From contig JAMXBD010000013.1 in the NCBI GenBank assembly GCA_024138025.1, positions 1,736,001 through 1,800,000 on the forward strand: 64,000 nucleotides of DNA, in the 5' to 3' direction. This document shows, one piece after another, positions 25,891 to 35,418 of this stretch. The stretch comes from Combretum micranthum (lineage: Eukaryota > Streptophyta > Magnoliopsida > Myrtales > Combretaceae). Within the stretch, counting starts at the first letter, position 1; each line of letters opens with the position of its first letter. The position numbers and the translations under genes were made by a program. The notes beneath the pieces were generated by a model. That model searched no databases. It was not told the origin of the DNA and saw only the letters and a program-made list of their open reading frames with translations.

Positions 25891-25943
25891 CTTATTGTCT
25901 TTGTACTTGGTCGACTTTAATTTTGATGCTTCTAGGATCACAT

Positions 25944-25981
<38 letters not shown>

Positions 25982-26041
25982 TCATATACATACGAAGCTA
26001 AAGCTGGAAACAAAACATTTGAAAGGACCTAGAAGTGAAGA

Positions 26042-26074
<33 letters not shown>

Positions 26075-26574
26075 TATATATCAAGCCCTTTCCATACAAA
26101 GCTAAAGCTGGAGACATCAAACATGCCAGCTTTTATACATAACGTCCTAAGACCATTTGATTTCTTCCTTAATTTTTTTTTATTTTTATTTATGAATGAG
26201 TTGTCTTCAACCTCCATTTGGGTCACTTACGACTCGGTTTTGACCTAAGGATCCGAATGGAAAACCTGATAGTTTTTTGGCCAATTCTAACACTAAATCC
26301 AATGTTTTAAATCCCAAAATGTATAGAAATCATTTTTTCCTGTCAATTTCTAATCTTATTGGGATTTATAAACATCAAAATCTTAATGCCCAATTAATTA
26401 AAAATTCTAAACAATAGATGAACGAGTTCCAAACATTCAAGAGGAAGCAAAGCGATTCTCATTACATGTTAAACACATTGATGTTTGGAATCTATTAACT
26501 TAATGATTTTCAATTAACAAGGCATAAACCAAAAATCTAAAACAAACCGATATGCAAGATAGAGGCAGTATATA
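25891..26574. other. Intergenic with (AT)n tracts
   Basis: Two (TA)n runs, 25,960-25,982 and 26,041-26,063 followed by (AC)n. A short repeat CAAAGCTAAAGCTGGA-GACA recurs near 25,995 and 26,097. The remainder may be the leader of the retroelement whose LTR lies at 26591. Confidence 0.5.
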
Positions 26575-26587
26575 GCTTTGATACCAA
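26575..26587 (-). other. tRNA-Met-type primer-binding site
   Basis: Minus-strand TTGGTATCAAAGC matches the usual plant LTR-retrotransposon primer site (TGGTATCAGAGC) with one change. It lies 3 bp inside the LTR edge at 26591. Confidence 0.75.
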
Positions 26588-26590
26588 ATT

Positions 26591-27072
26591 TGAATTCAAG
26601 AATAGATCTAAACATGTTTTTTGAAAATCTAAATAAACATATTTAGATCAAATAGCGGAAATGAAATGAATCGAGAAGAATACCTCCAGCCATTTTAATT
26701 GTAAATCGCTTGTGTTGAAAGCTCACACGTTATAGAGTTCTATTTTTCTGTTTTGGTTTTTCTAAAATCTCACTCGCTCATAATTCAATACTGTAATTTT
26801 TCTAAAGGAGGAGTAGGCTTAGTCACCCAAATTAGAGAGTATCACATCCTATAAATAGATCTCTACTCATCACATATTTCATTGGATGTGTGCAGGGCGT
26901 GTTTGTGAGATTTTCTCACGATTTAGTTGCTGAAGATATGGGTTGATCTTTTGCTGAAAATGGACCACAATTGAAAACTAATTTCTCGTTAAAAACAGCA
27001 AAGATCTCAACCGAAGTCCAATTTTACAAAGATATAAAAAAAATATCCCAAAAATATCGGAAAATTCCAACA
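26591..27072 (-). mobile_element. Orphan 5' LTR of a minus-strand retrotransposon, about 482 bp
   Basis: Read on the minus strand it begins TGTTGGAATTTTCCGATA and ends GATCTATTCTTGAATTCA, so it has TG...CA ends and is followed directly by a primer-binding site. A TATA-like CTATTTATAGG lies inside. No matching second LTR was found in the window. The Copia remnant at 22.2-23.45 kb has the right orientation to belong to it, but 3 kb of unrelated sequence intervenes, so the link is only a possibility. Confidence 0.65.
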
Positions 27073-29930
27073 TTCAGGTCATGAAGGTTTAACGTTGATG
27101 GATGTTAAGCAAGTATATGTATGTCAATATCAAGGGTTAAAGTAACAACAACTTAATTAAATTTGTGTGCATGCATGTACTTGTATATATATACACTAAA
27201 TAAAAATATTTTATACTGTTGATTAATTTATCAAATTTGAAGAAGTATTTTCATAAAATTTTAAAATTCTGGAAGTATATCACATCAGGAGTAAAATTTA
27301 GCAGTTATTTACAATTTCCATTTCGTCATGATTCATTTCTTCATCAGAGCACACGTTTTTGTGTGTCATTTCAAGCCTTGTTGCTGTCCTTAAAAGGGGA
27401 AAAAAAAAAAATTGTCCTTATGTAATCTTCGTCGTTCTGTGGCATAGAAATGTGTGGTGGCAAGTGCTTAATTAGGTATTTTTATATAAAATGAACAGAG
27501 AAGACATTGTGTGATGTGTATTTGTGAGTCCGTGACCATTGCTTTAGATCAGTTGAATAATAAAGAGGTAATGTTTTGGTATATACTCCATATAGCATAT
27601 AAACATTTGTAGAAAGTGTATATATAGTAATTTACATACACACATATATATTAGTAGCTACCCATTTGTTTGTGATGAATGTAAGAAAAAGAAACAACAA
27701 AATACAATGTATTGCCTTCCAGTAGACGCAACACACATTTATGCACCATAATATCATATAAGGATTAAACAAAAAATATTAATAGTAATGTAGATGTAGG
27801 ATAATGGATCATGCATTTTTTTTTAAATTATACATTAAGATAATAATGATTTTATATACTATTATAATCATTTAAAATCCTTCTTGATTGCATTTATGAA
27901 GAGCATTCAGTTTTTTAGATATAAGCTGCACCTGTTACTTAAATTCCAAAAGTATCATTGATAAATTCTTTATTAGTTAGTTACAATAAATTTTTATTAT
28001 GTAGTGTTAATGACATTGAACCAAGTTTAAAGGATGAGAAAATTTGGAGTCCAGCACCCCAATATTGATTAATAATAGAAGAAGATAGTATATAAATAGA
28101 GACATGATATATGAAATCTACATTCTTTATATATAATTGTACTAGAAAGGTAATAGGAGCAAGTTGGCTAAGACGAAGAAAGGGTAAGAAATTAGTGGGA
28201 CGTAAATTAATTTCTTGAAATAAAGGTTTACTATGTTTCATGAAAAATACAGAGAATAAGATTATCATTTAATATGGGTGTATAGGTCTAAGGTAAACAA
28301 GGTATGGAGTCTTACTTGTTAGCTATCCTGTAAGGTATAAAGTATGAGATTTATATTAGACCTAACTTGTGACACATTATGCCCATCTAATATCTATCTT
28401 TTACCTTATAAAACTCACTGGTTATAGGATACACTATGGAGCTTCTAATTTTTTTTCTTTTTATTTGTTTTGTTGAACCTAGGTAATGTTTCATGCGACC
28501 AAAAACATATAAAATTGTTTCCTTTATCAAATTTCAAGTTTGTTATAATATATATATTTTATGTAATATATATAACTACCTTATTTTGATATCTTCATCA
28601 TATATAACAAATCAAAAGAATTTTTTAAAATATATTTTTTAACATTACAAGCTCTATAATATGCATAATTCATTTATGTCTTAAAGTTAAAATTTGTAAC
28701 AAACACCTATAGAATCTTATTATGTGATTTCAATATAATCATAAAATATTTAAAAAAGTTTTAAATAAAAATTTTGGAGAAACTTCCTTATTAATTAGCT
28801 TATAAAGACTGTATATACGTATCTTACCTTGTGAGAGCAGATTCTAAAAAAACTCTACCTGTATTCTATTCTGTGGCTTTCATGACACTTTCTTTCTTCT
28901 TCCCCCCTCCCCCCCAAGTAAGATAGCGCCAATGGTCGTGACTAACTAACTTATTAAGAACATTTGAGAATCTCCGGTTTGGAACCATTTTGGCAACATT
29001 ACAGCGAAATTGATTCTTTATGAGCAAATTTACAAGCTATAGTGCTTTAACGCTATGTATTATGATTATTTAAAAAAAAAAATCCATAGTAAATGTACGA
29101 AATGTGACAAATCATAAAATTATCATGTAAAGTTAAATAATATATAGCAATTCTGAGAATATAGATAATGATAATGAACTTATGTAGAGTTAGGAAGTGA
29201 TACAGTAACATTGAAACTAGTGATTCGTTTACGCACTTCAATAAATTTGTTTGAATATTTTCTTGTTTCCAAACCTTTTTAATAGACTTGTGCATAACAA
29301 GAGAGTTACAATAGCTCTCGCCACAGAAAAAGAAATGAAAAACAAAAGAGTAATTTTATTTTGTAATGAGAAAATACAAAAGTTTAAGAGTTTTTATTAT
29401 AGAAATCAATCGTAAATATCTAGAGTACACTCATCAATATTACAAATAAATTGATGAATATTTGAAAAATTAACATCCTTTAAGAGCTTTTAACAATCAC
29501 AGCAAATTAATTAATCAACTTAAAAAAATTCATTACATTTTAGTGATTCCATTTAAAGAGATTTGATTTATTATATTTAAGTAATGGATTGGATATTTGG
29601 TGAGGATTATTGATACACGAATAAGAGTTATTCATGTTGTCATAAACGCATATCACATGGAGAAAAATTCATAACTAATTATTTTATTCGGACATTTTGT
29701 TTTCTTTTATTTTATTTAAGCCAGATATAATGCGATTAGATTTGGTTGGATTTAACTAGATTTATCATTAGTTACATTTTTATTAGGCTCTTTTATTTTA
29801 GGTGACTAATTAATAACTATCAGATTAAGTTATATTCTAAGGGTTGTATTTATTCTTACTTTTCAATAGTTAGTCTTTTTGTCATCACGAATATTAATGC
29901 TAATTATTTTTACTTAATTTCCTTAGAGCT
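27073..29930. other. AT-rich intergenic stretch
   Basis: No gene, tRNA or complete element could be supported on either strand. Open frames here are short and compositionally AT-driven. Confidence 0.5.
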
Positions 29931-30303
29931 TGTTTACTCAATATAAGTAGCTATTCATTCTCTCATCTTTGTACATAAAGCTGCTATTATGGTATTCACT
30001 CAATATAATGAATTACTATTATGTAGAATGATAAATAACAATTCATATCTCCACACTCATATCTTCATACTCGTGAATTGCTATTTCATGATTTATTTTT
30101 TAACTTTATTATAAATGCTCCTATCTTAAAAATATTACTTATACAATTATTCTTTCTTTGTAATAAAGACAATGAATATTATAAATATTTTATCTTTTAT
30201 TCTAATAATTATTTGTTTTATTTTTTACACCAAATGAATATCATAATAGTTATTACAATCCTATTATATTTCTATTGTATTGGAATTTAATTCTCCCCTT
30301 ATT
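29931..30303. mobile_element. MITE-like repeat, family M
   Basis: Starts GAGCTTGTTTACTCAATATA and ends GGAATTTAATTCTCCCCTTA. Its interior is shared, in the same order, with 20,128-20,303 and with the reverse complement of 43,861-44,196 (ATGAATTACTATTATGTA; AACAATTCATATCTC; TTATTCTAATAATTA). About 370 bp, non-coding, so a small dispersed element. Confidence 0.65.
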
Positions 30304-30591
30304 GCATATAGTAAAATGAATAAGGCATTAATGAAATGAAATTCATGAATCATGATATACCACCTAAGCCTTAATCATAACATTCCCTACATCTCATTGA
30401 TACAATTTCTACTTATATTGCTTCATGTCTCTTTTTTAATGTAGAAGTAAAAAACTACCTGTATCCTATATAGCTGATTTAATTCACATAAAAGTTGCAA
30501 GACGAAATCATAAGACGTGTGTGTGAGAGCGATTGGATGAGAGAGTGTGAACGGACAAACATAATATAATGCAAGTATAATTATAGATAAG

Positions 30592-30938
30592 GCAAATATG
30601 AAATTTGGCATCTCAACTTGAACCAAAATTTTAATTTGGTATTTCAAACATTAAGTATATATAATTTTTTATAATTATTTTTATTACTATTTTAATATTA
30701 TTTATTTTATTTATTGACGTGGAAGAGATAATTTATTATTGAATTTTTACTGCTTCGCTTGGCACCTTTTATCACTGATAGGTTGTCCATTTCTTGTCAA
30801 TAAAGGCAGCAAACTATGCTAACAAATTAATAAAAATAATCATAAAAAATTTAATTAAATTTTAAATTGAATATTTTAAAATTCACCTACCAAATTGAAA
30901 ATCGGATCCAACAGCTCAGGCACCGAATTTTATATTTT
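30592..30938. mobile_element. Long-inverted-repeat MITE-like element upstream of the BBE-like pseudogene
   Basis: The left arm (GGCAAATATGAAATTTGGCA...TTTAATTTGGTATTTC) resembles the reverse complement of the right arm (GGAAAATATAAAATTCGGTG...TTCAATTTGGTAGGTG). The inner TTTTTTATAATTATTTTTATTA is also inverted. Arms are diverged. The right end is a few bases before the TATAAATA at 30943. No clean target duplication was found. Confidence 0.6.
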
Positions 30939-30942
30939 CCTC

Positions 30943-30950
30943 TATAAATA
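30943..30950 (+). promoter_or_regulatory. TATA box of the BBE-like pseudogene
   Basis: TATAAATA lies 50 bp before the ATG at 31000, in the CTCTATAAATAAGACG context. Confidence 0.65.
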
Positions 30951-30999
30951 AGACGACTTCATACATCAGCAACATAACCAAAGAGAGAGACAAAAGAAA

Positions 31000-31473
31000 A
31001 TGGGAAAAGAAAGCACCACGAACAACGAAAAATCTTCACTTACGTGGTTATTTTTGTACATTCTATCTTTACTTCCTTTTGTGACACCATCAAATCAAAT
31101 TCACCAAGATTTTGTTCAATGTTTTTCTTTCCAATTAGGGGACTCTAGTACAATAACGAAAGTTAATACGCACTCCATCAAACCCATCCTATTACATATA
31201 GTTCCCTCCGAAATCTCAGATTCTTAAATGCCTCAAAACCTGCTGTTATCATCACACCGTTGCAACTCTCCCACATTCAGATTTCCTTAAATTGTTCAGG
31301 AAGACATGGTTTGAACGTACGAATACGTGGCGGTGGTCATGACTACGTGGGTTTGTCTTATGTTTCTGAAGTTCCCTTTATCATTATTGACATGATGAAT
31401 CTTCGTTCTATCGACGTAGATGTTAAAAGTAGGACTGCCTGGGTGCAATCTGGTGCGAATCTTGGGAAACTTT
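31000..31473 (+). pseudogene. BBE-like FAD oxidase pseudogene, 5' part
   Basis: Starts MGKESTTNNEKSSL with a hydrophobic signal-like stretch (LFLYILSLLPFV), then IHQDFVQCF as in the intact paralogue at 53471. A short deletion/frameshift at about 31,175-31,220 gives an early stop (EISDS). Homology resumes in another frame at NLRFLNASKPAVI and runs through GGGHDYVGLSYVSEVPF, which keeps the FAD-linking His, to WVQSGANLGKL. It is cut at 31473 by a Copia insertion and continues at 42297. Dead by frameshift, insertion and downstream stops. Confidence 0.92.
31469..31473. repeat. Target-site duplication ACTTT (left) of the Copia insertion
   Basis: ACTTT at 31469-31473 is repeated at 42292-42296, directly outside the TG...CA ends of the Copia element. 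Removing the insert rejoins the BBE-like coding sequence in register (GKL then YYSIAKKSQTLGF). Confidence 0.92.
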
Positions 31474-31799
31474 TGTTACAAATAGGAAATGCAAGAATAA
31501 AGGAGAAAATGTGGTTCAGGATTTTTAACAAACAAGTAGTAGGCAACAAAAAACAGAGGAGTTTTTCATACGATCCATTCACTTGAGAACTCCTTAAATA
31601 CATGTAAAACAAATAACAGAATAGCAAAAAATACAGGAGCATAATCCTACATTTGAAAGTTCTCCTAACAATAAGATAACATAATAACAAACCCAAAAGA
31701 TTAGGACTCTTGCTAACTGACACTTGACCAAACAAAATATCAAACTGAAAAATAAGAAAGTAGAACCAACCTATCAGATTTTTGCATTATTTCCTAACA
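31474..31799 (-). repeat. 3' LTR of the Copia element (326 bp)
   Basis: TG...CA ends. It matches 37820-38035 plus 42181-42291 when the nested solo LTR is removed. A purine-rich tract (minus-strand AATAAGGGAAGTA) directly precedes it at about 31,800-31,812. Confidence 0.92.
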
Positions 31800-31859
31800 T
31801 ACTTCCCTTATTGCAAAAATCTACAACACCTAATTTATCTCTAAGATAGATGAACTTCT

Positions 31860-32815
31860 CTAATGACAGTGACTTTGTGAACAAATCAGCAACTTGCTCT
31901 TGAGAATTGCAATGTTCCACCTTGATACTTTCTTTATCCACCAATTCTCTTGCAAAATGATGTCAAGTATCAATATGCCTTGTACGATTATGATGAACGG
32001 GATTTTTGTCATGGCAGTAGTAGACCGATTATCACAAAGAATTGTTGTAGCCTCCTTTCGATGTTGCTTCATGTCTCCTAAAATTCTTCTCAACCATACG
32101 ACTTCACGTGTTGTTGAAGTAACAACCATGTATTCAACTTTCGAGGATGATAATGTAATAGATGATTGCTTCTTTGAACACCAAGAGATGGCATTTGATC
32201 CATGCTTGAATAAATATCCAGTTGTGCTCTTGTGGTCATCAAGAGAACCTTCCCTATCACTATCCGAAAAGCCAAACAACTTGAAATTGTCAGAGTTAGA
32301 GTACAACAATCCATAATGCCATGTTCCTTTCAAATATCCGAGGATCCTTTTTGCTGCACCATAATGCACTTTGCTTGGATTTCGCATGAACCGAGATAAG
32401 AGACAAGTAGCATGTAAGATATTAGGACGACTATTTGTGAGATAGAGTAAACTTCCAACTAAACTCAGATACATTTGACCTTTAACTCTTGCATCTCCAT
32501 CATTCAAACTAAATTTTTGATTTGTGATCATTGGAGTTTTAACTGGATTGCAAAGTGTTAAGTTAAATTCCTCTAAAAGATCTTTCACATATTCGGCTGT
32601 GAAATAAAAATTTCATCTTCACATTACTGCACTTCTAGGCCCAAAAAATAACTCATAGGACTCAGATCAGTCATTTCAAATTCAACACCATAATTTTCTT
32701 AAAATCATGATCAAAGCAATACTATTTCCAATGTAAATCAAATCATCCACATAGAGGCATACAAGAAATACCTAATTAGCTCCTTTAGTTTTGACATATA
32801 ATGTGGGTTCACTTG
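31860..32815 (-). pseudogene. Copia RT C-terminus and RNase H
   Basis: On the minus strand, from the nested insertion at 32816, the sequence reads EPTLYVKTKG, then CLYVDDLIYIG with the RT YVDD catalytic motif at about 32,731-32,755. After in-frame breaks a 242-codon open segment follows (31860-32588): NPVKTPMITNQKFSLN, the LVGSLLYLTNSRPNI block, then RNase H with GFSDSDREGSLDDHKSTTGY and the end motif LSSSKVEYMVV, where active copies usually have EAEY. Upstream it connects to 34,893-35,418 across the nested element. Confidence 0.9.
32811..32815. repeat. Target-site duplication ACTTG of the nested LTR element
   Basis: ACTTG at 32811-32815 and again at 34888-34892. Removing the insert restores the Copia RT reading (KNGFQKSAS then EPTLYVK). 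Confidence 0.92.
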
Positions 32816-33394
32816 TGATGCAGCATAAAAACGAATGAATAACTAGGGTTTATCGCAAACTGTTGATTCATGCATGAATACTAGATTGTGATTTTCTATT
32901 AACCGTTGATTGGAAGAAATATCAGTTAAAGGTCATCAAACTTGGGTTTCAACACAAGAAACAACCGCAATTTGGAAAAGGAGCAGCATGAGCTCTCAAA
33001 ATTCATTTAGTAGATTATAAAAAAACTGTCCTTTCAAAACCAAAGCTAAGGACTATATATAGCCTTACATAAAAAAACCCTAAAAACATAAAACAGCTAA
33101 TCAAACTTTCGACTAGACATAAGCTGGCGGCCTTTAATTGAAACAAGAAAATGAAATAAGGAAAACTGAAAAAAAAAAAAACAACTTATGCTGGCATAAA
33201 GGTTGGCGGCCTATCCATCAATGCCACTGGCGTTGTTCTCCTAAGCTGCCGGTATAGGGCTGGCTTACAGCCAAAGGCCGACTGTCCATTCTTCCGTCCT
33301 TCCAATCTTGCTCCTTGAAACATTTTCTTCCTTTTCCGTCTTGTCCCAGACCATGTTTCCACATATTTCAATTGCCATCTACTGTACTGCATCA
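32816..33394 (-). repeat. 3' LTR of the nested non-autonomous element
   Basis: Matches 34312-34887 along its length, including ATAACTAGGGTTTATCGCAA, GGGTTTCAACACAAGAAACA, the ACATAAGCTGGCG block and CCACATATTTCAATTGC. Confidence 0.9.
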
Positions 33395-34311
33395 TACTCC
33401 CTCGATTGGACAAAGATCGCTCTTGAATTTTAATTGTGTCAAGTAAGATCCATTTGGGATTAACAAAATAAACTACCTAGAAAGGGCTTGATCCAATACT
33501 TTGGATGACGTCACGTTTGCGTATAAATTAAACTAAATTCACCTTTTGATCCAAACTTTTCACATGTTCACCCACGAAGCTCCTTAACTCCTCCACGACA
33601 TGAACCCTATGATGCTTACGTGGTAAATCTGCATATGACCCTTCTTCACCTATTGAAGCAAACATGATATTAGAATCACAAATCTCCTCCATGACTGTCC
33701 CAGGAGTCATACATGAATTCTCAACCAGTAGATTCAGCCTATCATCTCCTAGCATAATTTCATGTTCTATCATCTCCTAGCATAATTTCGCGTTCAACAA
33801 CATAAAAATAAAAAATAGGTTCATCAGCATCAACGGGCTTAATGTACCTATCAAAGATCGGTTCATCATCAGCCTCAAAAATAGCATTTCTTGTCACAAG
33901 TTCTTCTTCCACATGTTCTGTATCAAATATAGTTCTCCATCCCCTCTAGCCTCAAAGACATCATCATAATCTTCATCCTCCTCAACAGAAGAAGAGTCAT
34001 CCTGATAAGTATCAAAGATAGGTTCTTCATCATAGTAGCCCCATCAATAGAAGAGGAATCATAATCTACTTCTCCAAAATCTACATTAGGCATTAGATCA
34101 GGGTTAGGATTTCTACCTTTATTCTGATTCACCAAAAGTGCCTCCATCCTTTCTGACATCGGCATTCCATTACATGCACTCGTTCCTCAATGATCTGTCC
34201 GATCCATCGATGTAGGTCATCATGATCATAGATTTGATCCACACGTCGTTGGTTTGGTTGTCTACTAGGCAACATCATTAATCTAAAAACGAACGCAGCT
34301 CTGATACCAAC
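33395..34311 (-). pseudogene. Internal region of the nested element, Gypsy gag-like remnant
   Basis: Starting from the ATG at about 34,275 (minus) it reads MLPSRQPNQRRVDQIYDHDD and HRWIGQIIEERVHVME, resembling the start of plant Ty3/Gypsy gag. Frameshifts follow, then an acidic segment with DDEPIFDRYIKPVDADEPIF and a last open segment ending LDQKVNLV with a stop at 33528. A short direct repeat (GAAATTATGCTAGGAGATGA twice, near 33,755 and 33,785) lies inside. No protease, RT or integrase is present. Confidence 0.65.
34298..34309 (-). other. Primer-binding site of the nested element
   Basis: Minus-strand TGGTATCAGAGC, an exact match to the tRNA-iMet-type site, 2 bp after the 5' LTR end at 34312. 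Confidence 0.9.
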
Positions 34312-34887
34312 TGACACAGATTAAAAGCGATTGAATAACTAGGGTTTATCGCAAACTATTGATTCATGCACAAATATCGAATTGTGATCTTCAATTAACC
34401 ATTGACTGCAAGCAATACCGGTTAAAAGGCATCAAACTTGGGTTTCAACACAAGAAACAACCGCAATTTGGAAAGGAGCAACAAGAGCTCTCAAAATTCA
34501 TTCAATAGATCATAAAAAATCATCCTTTCAAAACTAAAGCTAAGGATTATATATAGCCTTACATAATAAAACCTTAAAAACATAAAACAACTAATCAAAC
34601 CTTCGACTAGACATAAGCTGGCGACCTTTCATTGAAACAAGAAAAAGAAACAAGGAAAACTAAAAAAAAAAAAAAAATCTACGTCGGCATAAAGGCCGGT
34701 GGCTTATCCATCAACGCTGGCAGCATTACCCTCCTAAGCTGGTGGTATAGGGCTGGCTTATAGCCAAAGGCCGGCTGTCCATCCTTTCGTCCTTCCAATC
34801 TTGCTCCTTGAAGCCTTTTCTTCCTTTTCTGTCTCATCCCAGGCCATGTTTCCACATATTTCAATTGCTTTCTACTGCATTGCATCA
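34312..34887 (-). repeat. 5' LTR of the nested non-autonomous element
   Basis: Bounded by the primer site at 34298-34309 and by the Copia RT sequence at 34888. Its edge is TGACACAG where the other copy has TGATGCAG. Confidence 0.9.
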
Positions 34888-34892
34888 ACTTG

Positions 34893-35418
34893 CACTCTTT
34901 TGGAAGCCATTTTTGCTTAAGTGAGCATCTATCCTCTCATACCAGGTCCTTAGGGCTTGCTTGAGGCCATATAGTGCTTTAATTATTTTGTAGACCTTCA
35001 TCTCTTCCCTTTTAACTTTAGCTTTGAATTTCAGCTTGTATACCCATTTCAGGCCTATAGCTTCCTTATTTGTAGGTAAGTTAACCAGCACCCATGTCTT
35101 ATTCCTCTCTAAAGGCTTTATTTCTTCATCTAGTGCGTTACGCCAAGCACCACTCTTCACAGCTTCCTCAAATGAGTTTGGATCTTCAACTTGTGCGAGT
35201 TGGCACCTCTTAGTTTGCTCATAAATTTCCTTTAATGATCTCCACTTTCTTGGAGGTGTACTGAAGGAAGAAGAGCTAGGTGATGCTGGAATTAAGGAAC
35301 TAGGAGTGGAGTGAGGTGTGGAGGGATTTGAATTACCACGATCATAGTTTTCTCCACCTGCTGGCTCATCATCTTCCTGATCAACAATTAGATATTTCTG
35401 CATTGCTGCCCACTCCAC
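34893..35418 (-). pseudogene. Copia reverse transcriptase, N-terminal half
   Basis: Minus-strand reading contains the linker after integrase (Ser/Pro-rich SSLIPASPSSSSFSTPP), then EEAVKSGAWRNALDEEIKPL and NKTWVLVNLPTNKEAIGLKW, the typical Copia RT start. It then has the KVYKIIKALYGLKQALRTWY block. Sequence between VKREEMK and VYKIIKALYG is missing, so the RT core is deleted here even before the nested insertion. It ends at KNGFQKSAS, where the nested element begins. Confidence 0.9.

Larger units (their letters stand above)
32816..34887 (-). mobile_element. Non-autonomous LTR retroelement, 2,072 bp, with Gypsy-type gag remnant
   Basis: Two LTRs: 32816-33394 (579 bp) and 34312-34887 (576 bp), with ends TGATGCA...TGCATCA. 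On the minus strand the 5' LTR is followed by a primer site (34298-34309) and about 0.9 kb of internal sequence. A purine-rich ATCGAGGGAGTA precedes the 3' LTR. The internal part starts like a Gypsy gag (LPSRQPNQRRVDQIYDHDDL) and then contains acidic text with repeated EPIFD motifs. It encodes no enzyme, so it must have been mobilised in trans. The LTRs show many differences, so it is old, yet it is younger than the Copia element it sits in. Confidence 0.88.

Noticed and set aside
27981..28268. 95-codon minus-strand open frame in intergenic sequence
   Set aside because: Composition follows the AT-rich background, with many Phe/Ile/Leu and no recognisable domain or promoter.
33186..33413. Minus-strand open frames in 33186-33413 and 34679-34888 with similar proteins
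   Set aside because: They are the same segment of the two LTRs of the nested element. The shared reading reflects the repeat, not a conserved gene.
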